64,000 nucleotides of DNA from Acetobacter orleanensis (lineage in GTDB: Bacteria > Pseudomonadota > Alphaproteobacteria > Acetobacterales > Acetobacteraceae): contig NZ_LHZV01000065.1 of NCBI RefSeq assembly GCF_001581005.1, positions 124,001-188,000 of the forward strand. The letters are read 5' to 3'. The position numbers were made by a program, and so were the translations under genes. Position 1 is the stretch's first letter. Each line of letters begins with the position of its first letter. Shown piece after piece: positions 16,089-25,313 of this stretch. The notes beneath the pieces are model-generated. The model ran no database searches. It was given only the letters and a program-made list of their open reading frames with translations, and was not told where the DNA came from.

Positions 16089-16382
16089 TTAGCCAAAAAG
16101 AATACGCAGATTTTTCCCAATATCCGGCAGGGCTTTGGAGAACGCATCCGCCTGCTTCTGGCCAGCAGCCATATCAGCTTTTGCAGTCTCAATAACCGTG
16201 TTTGGTGTCACGTTGCCGCTGAACAGCGCTTTGAACTGGTTGGACAGAGCCTGCCCGTCCTGAGTCAGAGTGGCACGCATATGAGAGACAAAGTCTACCA
16301 GACCATTGGCTGCGGCTGTCTGAGCATCGTTCATGGTGCCACCGTTTACGGCAGACAGTTCAGTTGTTGTTAAAGAACGCAT
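16089..16382 (-). CDS. Double-glycine leader secreted peptide (bacteriocin-like)
   Basis: A 97-residue protein opening MRSLTTTELSAVNGG. This matches the GG-leader pattern (Leu at -12, Glu-Leu at -8/-7, Val at -4, Gly-Gly at -2/-1) that directs processing and export by peptidase-containing ABC transporters. The mature part would be about 82 residues, Ala/Gln-rich and helical, ending LPDIGKNLRILFG, with no cysteine. GGAGAG five bases before the ATG at 16382 fixes the start. No transporter or immunity gene is nearby, so the exporter must be elsewhere. Antibacterial function is inferred from the leader alone. Confidence 0.7.
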   Translation of the reverse strand: MRSLTTTELSAVNGGTMNDAQTAAANGLVDFVSHMRATLTQDGQALSNQFKALFSGNVTPNTVIETAKADMAAGQKQADAFSKALPDIGKNLRILFG

Positions 16383-16483
16383 GATTTCTCTCCAAAAATT
16401 AACCGAAGTTAATTCGTATAATTTTTGAGACAATTCTGCAAGGGGATGGACACGCCGCGCGTTATCGACAGAGGCTGCACTGC

Positions 16484-16532
16484 TTATCCACAAGCTTACC
16501 CCCGCAGCAATCCGCAGAATCTGGGGATAAGT
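16484..16532 (+). repeat. Dispersed 49-bp repeat, copy A (paired DnaA-box-like ends)
   Basis: Matches 34954-35002 at 44 of 49 positions. It begins with TTATCCACA, a perfect DnaA box, and ends with TGGGGATAA, the inverse of TTATCCCCA, one mismatch from the box. It lies between the GG-leader peptide gene and the spanin-like genes, in otherwise non-coding sequence (16383-16715). Confidence 0.7.
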
Positions 16533-16715
16533 ACAAAGGCAGGAAATTGTGTGGTTTCAGGACTGTCGTACGCAATAGGGCACAAGCATACAGGGCGACC
16601 ATAAGACGGAGGCAGATGGCTCTGGCTTTACAATCTGGTCAACGCCATTGGGTAGAACAACGGCCATGCCACGGGCGCTGCCGATACAAACCCCAAAAAT
16701 TGACTGGACCCCACC

Positions 16716-17009
16716 ATGAATACTGTTGCCACAAATTCCCACGCTATCACCCCGCTGGTTACTGCTGGCGAGGCTCTGTTTTCCACGCTGACCGACCACA
16801 CTTTCAGCGAGAATGCTGTCAAAGTCAGTTCCGGTGTTACGTCCCTTTTGGATGGCTTGTTCCCGACGCTTGCCTCAAAAGTTAGCTTCGATATGGATGG
16901 CGTTCTGATTGGCACGACGGAAGTGCTGACCGGACTGAATACCGCCATCTGCGCGGCGAAGGTCAAGCAGGCCGCGGCACAGACCCCGGCTATCACGGGC
17001 GGCGCATGA
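16716..17009 (+). CDS. Small protein in phage-lysis-like cluster, unknown function
   Basis: A 97-residue protein, Ala/Thr/Val-rich, with hydrophobic stretches but no clear membrane helix. No family was recognised. Its stop overlaps the ATG of the next gene by four bases, tying it to the spanin-like pair downstream. It could be a lysis accessory or a phage structural remnant. Confidence 0.5.
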   Translation: MNTVATNSHAITPLVTAGEALFSTLTDHTFSENAVKVSSGVTSLLDGLFPTLASKVSFDMDGVLIGTTEVLTGLNTAICAAKVKQAAAQTPAITGGA

Positions 17010-17239
17010 CACCGTATCTCTGGTGGGGGCTGACGATTGTTGTGATCGTCAGCCTCATAGCATTGATCACCTTCGCGTTTCGTGCGGGTGATAACGCGCA
17101 GAACGTGCACAGCAGCGAACTCGCGGCAGAAGATGCCGAAGTTGTGGCCGGAGTGCAGGCCAACATGGCCAAGGCGCAGGCTGAAGGGCCGCAGGATAAA
17201 GACCAGCTTCTGCAGCGGCTGGATGCGGGGACGGGGTGA
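17006..17239 (+). CDS. Inner-membrane spanin-like protein
   Basis: A 77-residue protein with one N-terminal membrane helix (about 5-26, WWGLTIVVIVSLIALITFAF) followed by a charged, helical periplasmic tail. The layout matches small Rz-type inner-membrane spanins, although it is short. A lipoprotein with an o-spanin layout follows seven bases after its stop. The function is inferred from this pairing. Confidence 0.55.
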   Translation: MTPYLWWGLTIVVIVSLIALITFAFRAGDNAQNVHSSELAAEDAEVVAGVQANMAKAQAEGPQDKDQLLQRLDAGTG

Positions 17240-17246
17240 GGCGCAA

Positions 17247-17474
17247 ATGAGCCAGAAAGTGCTTTATTTGGCAGTTTTCTGCCTGCTTATGGCGAGTTGT
17301 TCACCCTCAACGCTCAAACCAGTCTGCCCCCAGATCGTCCCATGGTCGGCTGAGTTCCAGCATCAGGCGGCGGCGGAAATCAGGGCAAATCCCGGTCTCG
17401 TCGCACTGCCTGAGATTGCACGGCAGGACGTGGTGCTGCGGGATCAGGTGAAGGCGTGCCGAAAGGGAAGGTGA
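17247..17474 (+). CDS. Rz1-like outer-membrane lipoprotein (o-spanin candidate)
   Basis: A 75-residue protein with a lipoprotein signal: a hydrophobic run (VLYLAVFCLLMASC) with lipobox MASC and the lipid-anchored Cys at 18. A short periplasmic domain follows (IRANPGLVALPEIARQDVVL). Together with the preceding protein it looks like a two-component spanin, which fuses inner and outer membranes at the end of phage lysis. It resembles lipoproteins of alphaproteobacterial phages. Confidence 0.6.
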   Translation: MSQKVLYLAVFCLLMASCSPSTLKPVCPQIVPWSAEFQHQAAAEIRANPGLVALPEIARQDVVLRDQVKACRKGR

Positions 17475-17852
17475 GGGGCTTCCACTCTCTGTGGGGTAGG
17501 CCATGCAGTTTATGCTGCTGTTCAATCCCCGTCTACGGTGATTGCCTGCGGCCACAAGCTAGTTGTTCAGTCCCTGCGTGGCAGAGGGATTCCGGTAATG
17601 ATCTACTGCGGCTAAGCGTGATCCCGGCTGGTTTCCGATTTTTCTGCGAGGCTGAACGCTTAGACCCATGCGGGGGCGTGTGGTAGCGGTCACCATCATT
17701 GATGGTCCGTTTCAGTGTGTCCATCCACATCGCCGCTCTGTAAGCGTAGATACGGGTTAGGTTAAGTATAAGGAAATGCCAGTAGTCACGAAAAGGTGAC
17801 CACGTCAAATTACACTAAACTGTCATGAAATCCGCAGAAATCTGCGTTAAAA
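17475..17852 (+). other. Gene-free stretch before tRNA-Phe
   Basis: No convincing gene, ribosome site or repeat was seen in these 378 bases. Short open frames here lack starts with ribosome sites and read as noise. It may be remnant DNA of the accessory patch that ends at the tRNA. Confidence 0.4.
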
Positions 17853-17928
17853 TGGTGCCCAAGACCGGGATCGAACCAGTGACACTGCGATTTTCAGTCG
17901 CATGCTCTACCAACTGAGCTACTTGGGC
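17853..17928 (-). tRNA. tRNA-Phe (anticodon GAA)
   Basis: The cloverleaf is complete: acceptor GCCCAAG/CTTGGGC, D-stem GCTC/GAGC, anticodon stem TGCGA/TCGCA with loop CTGAAAA, T-stem ACTGG/CCGGT, and encoded CCA. The anticodon GAA reads Phe codons. Its 3' end faces the spanin-like patch, a hint that this tRNA may once have been an integration site. Confidence 0.95.
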
Positions 17929-17983
17929 ACCGCAGCCTTGCGGCGTGAGAGAGCATGTATCTCAGGAGCGGAGGGAGATCAAG

Positions 17984-18166
17984 TCACCTTTCGTCATTTC
18001 TCTCAGGTTTTTCGAGAGTCTCTTCCTCCGCAGGAGGGCCGGGAATACGATACTGCCCGGAAAACCAGCGTCCGAGGTCAATATCCGCGCAACGCTGGGA
18101 GCAGAAGGGGCGTGTTGCGGTCTGGGTTGGCGCGCCACAAACGGGGCAGGTGCCGGTTTTGCTCAT
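17984..18166 (-). CDS. yacG: DNA gyrase inhibitor YacG
   Basis: A 60-residue zinc protein with the four-cysteine pattern CPVCGAPT...FCSQRC typical of YacG, which binds gyrase B and limits its activity. It overlaps the upstream RNase E/G-like gene by four bases, a known alphaproteobacterial arrangement. The C-terminal tail is acidic. Confidence 0.85.
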   Translation of the reverse strand: MSKTGTCPVCGAPTQTATRPFCSQRCADIDLGRWFSGQYRIPGPPAEEETLEKPERNDER

Positions 18167-19248
18167 GCGTGTGTCGTCCAGAAAAAGTCAGGGAGTGCGG
18201 GGTCCATCCGCAGGGTGACGGGCTTGCCCCGTTGCGCGATGCAGTCTGCCAGAGCCTGAGGGTCCTGTTCCAGTGCTGTTGTTAGCCCCAGTCCGCAGCG
18301 TAGCACAGTGGCCGTGGTTTCCTGTGTGACCAGATGGCGTAGTACGGCCAGAGCCTGCCCATGCGGGGAGGCGAGTAGTTCCGGCAGAGAGGGATGAATA
18401 CGAGCGCGGACAAGTTCCACCAGCCCCAAAGCGGTAATGCCAAGGCAACGAGGGCGGAGTGGATCATCCTGCAAGGCTGCTTTAACAGGTTCCAGAAGGG
18501 CCTGCCGTTTGCGGGTGGCTAGGCCAGCAGGGTCAACCAAGATCGCACCAGAAAGATTACGCAACCGGATCTGGCGCATCAAAGCCGGAAGGGCGTCCCG
18601 GTTGGCGGCAAATTGGGCAGTCTGTTTCGGCCAGCCGGATTTGGCAGGAGGCGCGTCCATATCAATGGCCACCAGAGCCGGTGTGGGCGTGATGCTGGCC
18701 TGCATCCCGCCGGGCAGGCTGACAAGCGGATCTTCCAGTGCTGCGCAGGCATGCGCAATGTCTTCCGGGAAAGGCTGGAGTTCCTGCTGCCGACGCGCCC
18801 GCAGCGCAACAGGGAGGCTGGCTGCCGCAGCGGGAGAATCGACTATAATTCTGGCGTCCGGCCAGCGGGCGGCCAGACGGTCCAGAGGAGTAGGTCCTCG
18901 GCTGATTAGTCCCAGTTTGGTCGGGAGGGGCTCAGGTGTTTTTTCCGGTTTGAGCCGCACACCTTTGCCGCCCTGCGCCGCGCGGACCACGCGCACAGTC
19001 AGGGTCTGTCCTTCCGTGAGGGTGTCTGAGCCTTTCTGGTCGGGCAGGAAGCCACTTGCGCCTGCTCCCAGATCCACAAATGCGCCGCCCATTCCGGGCG
19101 CATGGGCGCTGATCCGGCCGAGATAGACATCATCCACCCCGTCCGGTGCCGCAGGACGCCACAGCGCGTAATCAAGCAGGGTATCATCCTGTGTGACGGC
19201 AATGCGCGTTTCGCCCGGAAAGGTGGCGAGGCGCAGGAAAATGCTCAC
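18163..19248 (-). CDS. Short ribonuclease E/G family protein
   Basis: A 361-residue protein. The S1-like N-terminal domain is seen as [21 protein letters not shown] near 41-61. The family core then has catalytic-site candidates [11 protein letters not shown] and [11 protein letters not shown]. It is shorter than typical RNase G (about 480 residues) and lacks the zinc-link cysteines (CPxC) and the C-terminal scaffold. A full-length RNase E gene lies 3 kb away. Short paralogs of this type between maf and yacG are common in Alphaproteobacteria; their substrates are poorly known. Overlaps yacG and maf by four bases each. Confidence 0.8.
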   Translation of the reverse strand: MSIFLRLATFPGETRIAVTQDDTLLDYALWRPAAPDGVDDVYLGRISAHAPGMGGAFVDLGAGASGFLPDQKGSDTLTEGQTLTVRVVRAAQGGKGVRLKPEKTPEPLPTKLGLISRGPTPLDRLAARWPDARIIVDSPAAAASLPVALRARRQQELQPFPEDIAHACAALEDPLVSLPGGMQASITPTPALVAIDMDAPPAKSGWPKQTAQFAANRDALPALMRQIRLRNLSGAILVDPAGLATRKRQALLEPVKAALQDDPLRPRCLGITALGLVELVRARIHPSLPELLASPHGQALAVLRHLVTQETTATVLRCGLGLTTALEQDPQALADCIAQRGKPVTLRMDPALPDFFWTTHA

Positions 19249-19889
19249 GCCAGCCAGCGTCCCGGCTGCCCGCGCAAAAGCTGGGCCGTTTCAAACAGAG
19301 GCAGGCCGATGACGGCGGAGGCGCTGCCGGAGACAAAGCGGATAAACGCTGCCGCATGGCCCTGTAGAGCGTAGCCGCCCGCCTTGCCTTGCCAGTCGCC
19401 TTGATCCAGCAGGCTTTCAATCTGATGCGGAGTCATGCGGGAGAAAGTGACTGCCGTTTCCACAACCCGCTCGGCCCGATGGCCTTCCGGCCAACCGGAG
19501 GAAGGGATAACGGACAAAGCCGTCAACACCGTATGGCGACGGCCGGACAACTGTTGCAGACAGGCGCGGGCTGTCTCACGGTCTTCTGCTTTAGGCAAAA
19601 TGCGGCGTCCGAGAGCAACAACTGTGTCTGCCCCCAGAACCAGAGCCGGGTCGCTCAGGCTGGCGGCCACAGCCGTCGCTTTTTCCAGAGCCATGCGGCT
19701 GACGTACGGGCGCGGCAGTTCTGTCCGGGCTGGCGTCTCGTCAATATCAGCGGGAAGAACGCGGTCCGGCACCATCCCGATCTGCCGCAGCAGGTCAAGC
19801 CTGCGGGGCGATGCGGAGGCCAGCACAAAGTGAGGGCGGCCCACGCTTTCCGTGCCATCCGGCCCGGATGCAGCCCCGGATATCGCCAT
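19245..19889 (-). CDS. maf: Maf-like nucleoside triphosphate pyrophosphatase
   Basis: About 214 residues from the ATG at 19889, four bases after infA. Family landmarks: LASASPRRLDLL at the start of the fold, DETPARTELPRPYVSRMALEKA, LGADTVVALG and the C-terminal GGYALQGHAAAFI. Maf enzymes hydrolyse non-canonical or modified nucleotides such as dTTP/UTP derivatives and have been linked to septum control. The domain is complete. Sits in an infA-maf-RNase-yacG operon. Confidence 0.9.
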   Translation of the reverse strand: MAISGAASGPDGTESVGRPHFVLASASPRRLDLLRQIGMVPDRVLPADIDETPARTELPRPYVSRMALEKATAVAASLSDPALVLGADTVVALGRRILPKAEDRETARACLQQLSGRRHTVLTALSVIPSSGWPEGHRAERVVETAVTFSRMTPHQIESLLDQGDWQGKAGGYALQGHAAAFIRFVSGSASAVIGLPLFETAQLLRGQPGRWLA

Positions 19890-19893
19890 TCTC

Positions 19894-20112
19894 TTACTTG
19901 AAGCGGAAGGTAATGCGACCTTTGGAAAGGTCATAGGGTGTCATTTCGACATTGACCCGATCACCAGCCAGAACGCGAATACGGTTCTTGCGCATTTTGC
20001 CGCTGGTGTGGGCCAGAATCATATGTTCGTTGTCGAGTTTAACCCGGAACATCGCGTTGGGCAGCAGTTCGGTAACCGTACCGCTGAATTCAATCATGTC
20101 TTCTTTAGACAT
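19894..20112 (-). CDS. infA: Translation initiation factor IF-1
   Basis: A 72-residue protein of exactly the usual IF-1 length: [20 protein letters not shown] at the start, then the OB-fold core and the ending [11 protein letters not shown]-1 binds the ribosomal A site during initiation. It lies 70 bases from hisD and just ahead of maf. Confidence 0.97.
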   Translation of the reverse strand: MSKEDMIEFSGTVTELLPNAMFRVKLDNEHMILAHTSGKMRKNRIRVLAGDRVNVEMTPYDLSKGRITFRFK

Positions 20113-20182
20113 GGCGTCCTTCGTTCATTTTAAAGCCTCGTTGTGGTTGGATGTGCAGATATGGGTGAGTGCGCCGGTTCGG

Positions 20183-21496
20183 TCAAGCGTTAGGCGTGGT
20201 TTGCACCAGCGCGTCAAGCCGGGCGGAGATGCTCAGCGCATGGGCTTCCAGCCCTTCGGCCTGTGCCAGAGCAACACCGGCCGGGCCAATACGCCGCAGG
20301 GCGTCCGGGCCCCCGGCCAGAAAGGTTGTCCGCTTCATGAAATCAAACACGGACAGGCCGGAAGCAAACCGCGCGGTACGGGATGTGGGCAGCACATGGT
20401 TCGGCCCACCCACGTAATCCCCCACAGCTTCCGGGCAGAACCGGCCAAGGAAAACCGCGCCCGCGTGCCGGACTTTGGCAAAAAGAGCTTCCGGGTCATC
20501 CACCATCAGTTCCAGATGTTCGGGGGCCAGACGGTTAGCTAGAGTGATGGCTTCTTCCAGATCTTTCGTGACCAGAACAGCCCCGTTCCGCTCCCAGCTT
20601 GCGCTGGCGATTGTGGTGCGGGTGAGTGTTTTCAGTTCGGTGGTGACAGCCTCAGTCACCTTGTCGGCAAAGGCGGCATCCGGTGTAATGAGGGTGGCCT
20701 GAGCCAGTTCATCATGTTCCGCCTGCGCGAGCAGATCGAGCGCAATCAGGCGCGGATCGGTGGCCGAATCGGAAATTACCACCACATCGGACGGGCCAGC
20801 GATGCTGTCGATGCCGACATGCCCGAACACCTGCCGCTTGGCTTCCGCTACAAAGGCATTGCCGGGGCCAACAATACGGTCCACCGGACGAATGGTCTGT
20901 GTACCAAACGCCATGGCCCCCACGGCCTGCGCGCCACCAACCCGGTAGATTTCGGTCACACCGGCGCGATGGGCCGCCGCCAGCACCAACGGGTTGATGA
21001 TCCCATCCGGCGTGGGTACACACATGGCCAGCCGCTGGACACCGGCGACACGGGCCGGAATGGCGTTCATCAACACGGAAGAAGGATAGGCCGCTTTCCC
21101 GCCGGGCACGTAGAGGCCCACAGCATCCAGTGCGATCCAGCGCAGGCCCAGTGTCATGCCGACATCATCCGTATAACGGATGTCAGACGGCATCTGGGCT
21201 TTGTGGAAAGATTCAATGCGCGTGGCGGCAACATCCAGAGCGGCCATTAACTCCGGGCTGACCTGTGTGCAGGCAGCAGCGATTTCATCCGCCGTAAAGG
21301 CCAGTTGCGCCGGTGTGAGCGGCAGACGATCGAACTTCTCTGTCAGCGCGCAGAGCGTGGCATCACCCTTTTGGCGTACGGCGGCCAGGATCTCCGCAAC
21401 GGGTTTATGGACTTCCTGCCCCTGTTCTTCACGGGCTGTCAGAAGCGAGGCAAAATCGGCCTCAAAACCGGGGTTACGTGTATCTAACCGTTTCAT
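20183..21496 (-). CDS. hisD: Histidinol dehydrogenase
   Basis: A 437-residue enzyme for the last two steps of histidine synthesis (histidinol to histidine, NAD-dependent, zinc). Landmarks: YVPGGKAAYPSSVLMNAIPA, VDRIVGPGNAFVAEAKRQVFG, DSIAGPSDVVVI, EHDELAQATLITPD and GPNHVLPTSRTARFASGLSV. Full length. The start overlaps the hisG stop by four bases, so the two are co-translated. Confidence 0.97.
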   Translation of the reverse strand: MKRLDTRNPGFEADFASLLTAREEQGQEVHKPVAEILAAVRQKGDATLCALTEKFDRLPLTPAQLAFTADEIAAACTQVSPELMAALDVAATRIESFHKAQMPSDIRYTDDVGMTLGLRWIALDAVGLYVPGGKAAYPSSVLMNAIPARVAGVQRLAMCVPTPDGIINPLVLAAAHRAGVTEIYRVGGAQAVGAMAFGTQTIRPVDRIVGPGNAFVAEAKRQVFGHVGIDSIAGPSDVVVISDSATDPRLIALDLLAQAEHDELAQATLITPDAAFADKVTEAVTTELKTLTRTTIASASWERNGAVLVTKDLEEAITLANRLAPEHLELMVDDPEALFAKVRHAGAVFLGRFCPEAVGDYVGGPNHVLPTSRTARFASGLSVFDFMKRTTFLAGGPDALRRIGPAGVALAQAEGLEAHALSISARLDALVQTTPNA

Positions 21497-22242
21497 GAGG
21501 ACTGCTTTGCCTTGGTTTTTTCTGCGGCAGGAGGAAAAGTCTCTAGCGCGCTGCGAACGCTGTTGATAATCGCGCCAATGTCTTCGGGGCGGGTTTTTAG
21601 TGCCGTACGGTTTACAATCAGCCGACTGGTAATATGCGTAATGGTTTCCACTTCCCGCAGCCCGTTGGCGCGCAGGGTGGAGCCGGTATCCACCAGGTCC
21701 ACAATCAGGCGGGAAAGCCCTAGCATCGGGGCCAGTTCCATCGCGCCATGCAAATGCACGATATTGGCGTTGATACCGCGTGCCGCAAAAAAGCGGCGGG
21801 TTATGGCGGGATATTTAGTGGCAACCCGGACTTCTGACCACCGCGCCCATTCTTTTGGGTCATGCAATAGATCGGCTGGCTGGGCGACGGAAACGCGGCA
21901 ATAGCCAATGCCCAGATCCAGTGGGGCATAAATTTCCGGGTAGTCAAATTCCATCAGCACATCCGCGCCGCAAATGCCGACATGCGCGCCACCAGAGGCC
22001 ACAAAGGTCGCCACATCAAAAGAGCGGACACGTACAACATCCAGCATGGGATTCTGCGTGGGGAAGCGCAGTTTGCGGCTGTCATCACCCAGACAATCGG
22101 CGGATGGGGCCATCCCGGCTTTATCAAGAAGCGGCGTGACGGCTTTCAGGATACGCCCTTTAGGCAGAGCCAGAACCAGAGGGCCCCGGTCCTGCGCTCT
22201 GGAAGAACGCGCGGGCTGAAGATCTGGCTGGGGCACGGTCAT
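21493..22242 (-). CDS. hisG: ATP phosphoribosyltransferase
   Basis: A 249-residue enzyme that commits ATP and PRPP to histidine synthesis. Landmarks: LALPKGRILKAVTPLLDKAG, the GADVLMEFD region, and the PRPP-binding stretch LIVDLVDTGSTLRANGLREV. It lacks the long C-terminal regulatory domain, so it is the short form, which usually needs HisZ as a regulatory partner; no hisZ is seen in this window. First gene of a hisGD pair. Confidence 0.95.
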   Translation of the reverse strand: MTVPQPDLQPARSSRAQDRGPLVLALPKGRILKAVTPLLDKAGMAPSADCLGDDSRKLRFPTQNPMLDVVRVRSFDVATFVASGGAHVGICGADVLMEFDYPEIYAPLDLGIGYCRVSVAQPADLLHDPKEWARWSEVRVATKYPAITRRFFAARGINANIVHLHGAMELAPMLGLSRLIVDLVDTGSTLRANGLREVETITHITSRLIVNRTALKTRPEDIGAIINSVRSALETFPPAAEKTKAKQSS

Positions 22243-22373
22243 GAAAACTCCGGTGGGGCGGGGCAGGTCAGTTTTATGGAGGTCTTACCTACCATACGCG
22301 GCCAGTCGTCAAAAGAGGCAGGACGGCATTGGGGGCAGGTTCCCAAAAACCTGCCCCCTTCTTAGTCCTACTT

Positions 22374-25313
22374 TTAGCGACGCCACCAGCCTGTGCGGCG
22401 CTTGGCGGCGGGCTTTTCATCATCAATGACGATGGGCTGTACAATGGACGCATCGGCTGCGTCCTCTTTTGCTATCGCCTTGTCAGCACTGGCCGCGCTG
22501 ACTTCAGCCGGGGCGGTTTTGCTGGCAGAGGCCGTGTCTTTAGCGGCTGCCCGACGGCGGCGCGGAGCAGGTTTTTCCGCAGTGGGTTCTGCGGCTTCAT
22601 CCTGCGCTGTCGCTGCGGAAGCCTCGTCCGTCGCGCCGGCAGTTTTCCGGCGTGTTGTCGTGCGGCGGCGTGAGCGCGGCTTGGCCTCTTCTTCCACACC
22701 CGGTTCGGCAGAAGCCTCTGCATCCCCAGCAGTCGCTCCGGTAGCGGCTTCGTCCTCCACTTTTTTCCGCGTTGCGCGACCGCGCCGCGGTTTTGGAGGT
22801 GCAGCCTCCGCCGTCGCGTCTTCAGCAGAAACGGTTTCAGTCTGCGTTTCGGCCGGAGCAGAGGCTGTCTGCTCAGACTGTGTGGCAACCACAGTCTCTT
22901 CGTCTGCGGGCGCAGCCTTACGGCGACGGGCAGGGCGTCTACGTGCCGGTTTCACATCCGCAGGGGCTTCTTCCGCTACTGTTTCAGCCGGGGTTTCAGC
23001 CTTGGTTGCGGTGTCCGTCTGCACTGGTGCTGCAACAGGGGCGGCTTTGGCAGACTTCGCCTTTTCAGCTTCAGCCGCTTCCATGGTGGAGTTTTCGATC
23101 AGATCAAAAATATCCAGCCCACCGCCAAACGGATTAGCGGGTGTTGGACCCTGCCATGTCGGACGGCGTGGCTGCGGGGCCGGGCCTTCCTCAATTGCAA
23201 CCCGGGTTTCCTGCGTTTCCGCGCCATTCGGACGAATGCGAGAGTGGCGCGTGCGACGGCGACCGGGGATCAGATTGTCTTCCCCTTCAGCCGAACCCTC
23301 GGCAACAGGCCGCTCGTCTCTGTCCGAAGGCTGAGCGATTACGGCTGTCTGTTCCTGTGTGCCCGCGTTTTCTTCACGGTTTCCGTTTCCACCACGGCGA
23401 CGACGACGACGGCGACGACGCGGCTCTTCTTCCCCATTGCCGGATTCAGCGGCAACAGCCGGAACTTCCATCTGGATTGGCGTATCGTGTTCCACAACCG
23501 GCAGGATGTCCTGAGCAGTGTCTTCCACGATTTCCGCCACGGCATTTTCTACCGGCGGCAGGGCGGTGGGGTTGCGGCTGACCTTGGGCGGCTGGCGGCG
23601 TTCAATGCGAATTTCCGGCACAGGTAACGTGGCGTCAGCCGCAAACAGAATTTCCATCTGATGCCGCTGTTCGATTTCGGCCAGCCAGTCGCGCTTGTTG
23701 TTCAGCACATAGAAGGCGATTTCCGCAGCCACATGCACAGTAATGGCAGAAGCGCGGCGGCGAGCGCCTTCCTCTTCCACGGCGCGCAGCACATGCAGGG
23801 CGGAGCTTTCAAGACCACGCACCATGCCGGTGCCCTGACAGTGCGGGCAGGGGACAAAGGCGGCTTCTGCAACGGAAGGGCGCAGCCGCTGGCGAGACAT
23901 TTCCAGCAAGCCAAAATGAGAGATGGACCCCATCTGGATGCGCGCGCGGTCATGGCGCAGCGCGTCTTTCAGGCGGCGCTCAATAGCCACGTTGTGGCGG
24001 CGGGATTCCATGTCAATAAAGTCAATGACAATCAATCCAGCCAGATCGCGCAGGCGGAGTTGACGGGCCACTTCATCCGCCGCTTCCTGATTGGTGCGGA
24101 AGGCGGTTTCTTCAATATTGCGCTGGCTGGTCGCTTTGCCAGAGTTGACGTCAATGGCCACCAGAGCTTCCGTCTGGTTGATAACCAGATAGCCGCCTGA
24201 GCGCAGGGACACGACCGGGGAGAGCATGGCGTCCAGATGCCCTTCCACATGGTAATGTGTGAAAAGCGGCTGATTTTCCTTGTTCCACAGTCGGACTTTT
24301 TCGGCGTGCTGCGGCATGAGCATCCGCATGAAGTCTCGCGCGGCTTTCCAACCATGCTCGCCGTCCACCAGAATTTCACTGACTTCGCGCGTGTACACAT
24401 CGCGGATGGCGCGTTTGACGAGGCTTGCTTCCTCGTAGATCAGCGCCGGGGCGACGGACTGCATCGTCAGGTCCCGAATATCGTCCCACAGATGGAGCAG
24501 ATATTCACAGTCACGCGTGATTTCCGGCCCCGGGCGCTGGGCACCCGCTGTGCGGACGATCATGGCCATGCCGCGCGGCAGTTCCAGAGCAGAAATAATG
24601 TCGCGCAGGCGGCGGCGGTCAGGAACGGACGTAATTTTGCGGGATACACCGCCGCCACGCAGGGCGTTGGGCATCAGCACACAGTAGCGGCCAGCAAGAG
24701 AGACATAGGTGGTCAGGGCCGCGCCTTTGTTGCCGCGCTCTTCCTTGACAACCTGCACCAGCAGAACCTGCCGGCGGCGGATAACTTCCTGAATACGATA
24801 GTTGCGCAGGAAACGCGCGATCCGTTTCTGGATCAGGGCCTCCTCACCCGTATCGGTTTCACCGCCGACATAATCGGGCGCGTCATTCCGGCGAGCGGGA
24901 CGGCGGGCGTCTTCATCGCTGGCGGACTCATCCGCATCGGTGCTGGCGTCGTCCTCTTCAGCGGTGGGAGCCTGCGCGTCGGTCTCGTCTTCGTCGTCAG
25001 ACTCGCCGGCGTCAATCAGGGTCTCTTCTTCAGCCTGTAGGGCGAGAAGCTTCTCCCGGTCGGCAACCGGAATCTGGTAATAGTCAGGGTGGATTTCACT
25101 AAAGGCCAGAAACCCGTGGCGATTACCGCCATATTCGACAAAAGCGGCCTGAAGGCTAGGCTCTACGCGAATAACACGGGCAAGATAGATGTTCCCTTTG
25201 AGCTGCTTTTTGGAAGCGGCTTCAACATCGTAATCTTCAAGTCTGTTTCCATCCATAACGACAACGCGGGTTTCTTCCGCGTGCGTCGCATCGATCAGCA
25301 TACGCTTTGACAT
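22374..25313 (-). CDS. rne: Ribonuclease E
   Basis: A 979-residue endoribonuclease that initiates mRNA decay and processes stable RNAs. The N-terminal S1 domain (VEPSLQAAFVEYGGNRHGFL) contains an acidic insertion at about 95-140. The catalytic centre (ALVAIDVNSGKATS, GLIVIDFIDME) and the zinc-link CPHCQGTG follow. The C-terminal 400 residues are low-complexity: Arg clusters and Ala/Glu repeats such as ARRRPARRRKAA, which usually form the degradosome scaffold and RNA-binding region. Complete. A long leader (about 470 bases to the divergent gene) may serve autoregulation. Confidence 0.95.
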   Translation of the reverse strand: MSKRMLIDATHAEETRVVVMDGNRLEDYDVEAASKKQLKGNIYLARVIRVEPSLQAAFVEYGGNRHGFLAFSEIHPDYYQIPVADREKLLALQAEEETLIDAGESDDEDETDAQAPTAEEDDASTDADESASDEDARRPARRNDAPDYVGGETDTGEEALIQKRIARFLRNYRIQEVIRRRQVLLVQVVKEERGNKGAALTTYVSLAGRYCVLMPNALRGGGVSRKITSVPDRRRLRDIISALELPRGMAMIVRTAGAQRPGPEITRDCEYLLHLWDDIRDLTMQSVAPALIYEEASLVKRAIRDVYTREVSEILVDGEHGWKAARDFMRMLMPQHAEKVRLWNKENQPLFTHYHVEGHLDAMLSPVVSLRSGGYLVINQTEALVAIDVNSGKATSQRNIEETAFRTNQEAADEVARQLRLRDLAGLIVIDFIDMESRRHNVAIERRLKDALRHDRARIQMGSISHFGLLEMSRQRLRPSVAEAAFVPCPHCQGTGMVRGLESSALHVLRAVEEEGARRRASAITVHVAAEIAFYVLNNKRDWLAEIEQRHQMEILFAADATLPVPEIRIERRQPPKVSRNPTALPPVENAVAEIVEDTAQDILPVVEHDTPIQMEVPAVAAESGNGEEEPRRRRRRRRRGGNGNREENAGTQEQTAVIAQPSDRDERPVAEGSAEGEDNLIPGRRRTRHSRIRPNGAETQETRVAIEEGPAPQPRRPTWQGPTPANPFGGGLDIFDLIENSTMEAAEAEKAKSAKAAPVAAPVQTDTATKAETPAETVAEEAPADVKPARRRPARRRKAAPADEETVVATQSEQTASAPAETQTETVSAEDATAEAAPPKPRRGRATRKKVEDEAATGATAGDAEASAEPGVEEEAKPRSRRRTTTRRKTAGATDEASAATAQDEAAEPTAEKPAPRRRRAAAKDTASASKTAPAEVSAASADKAIAKEDAADASIVQPIVIDDEKPAAKRRTGWWRR

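Noticed and set aside
22393-23334. 313-codon Ala/Ser-rich open frame opposite rne
   Set aside because: Produced by the low-complexity RNase E tail read backwards.
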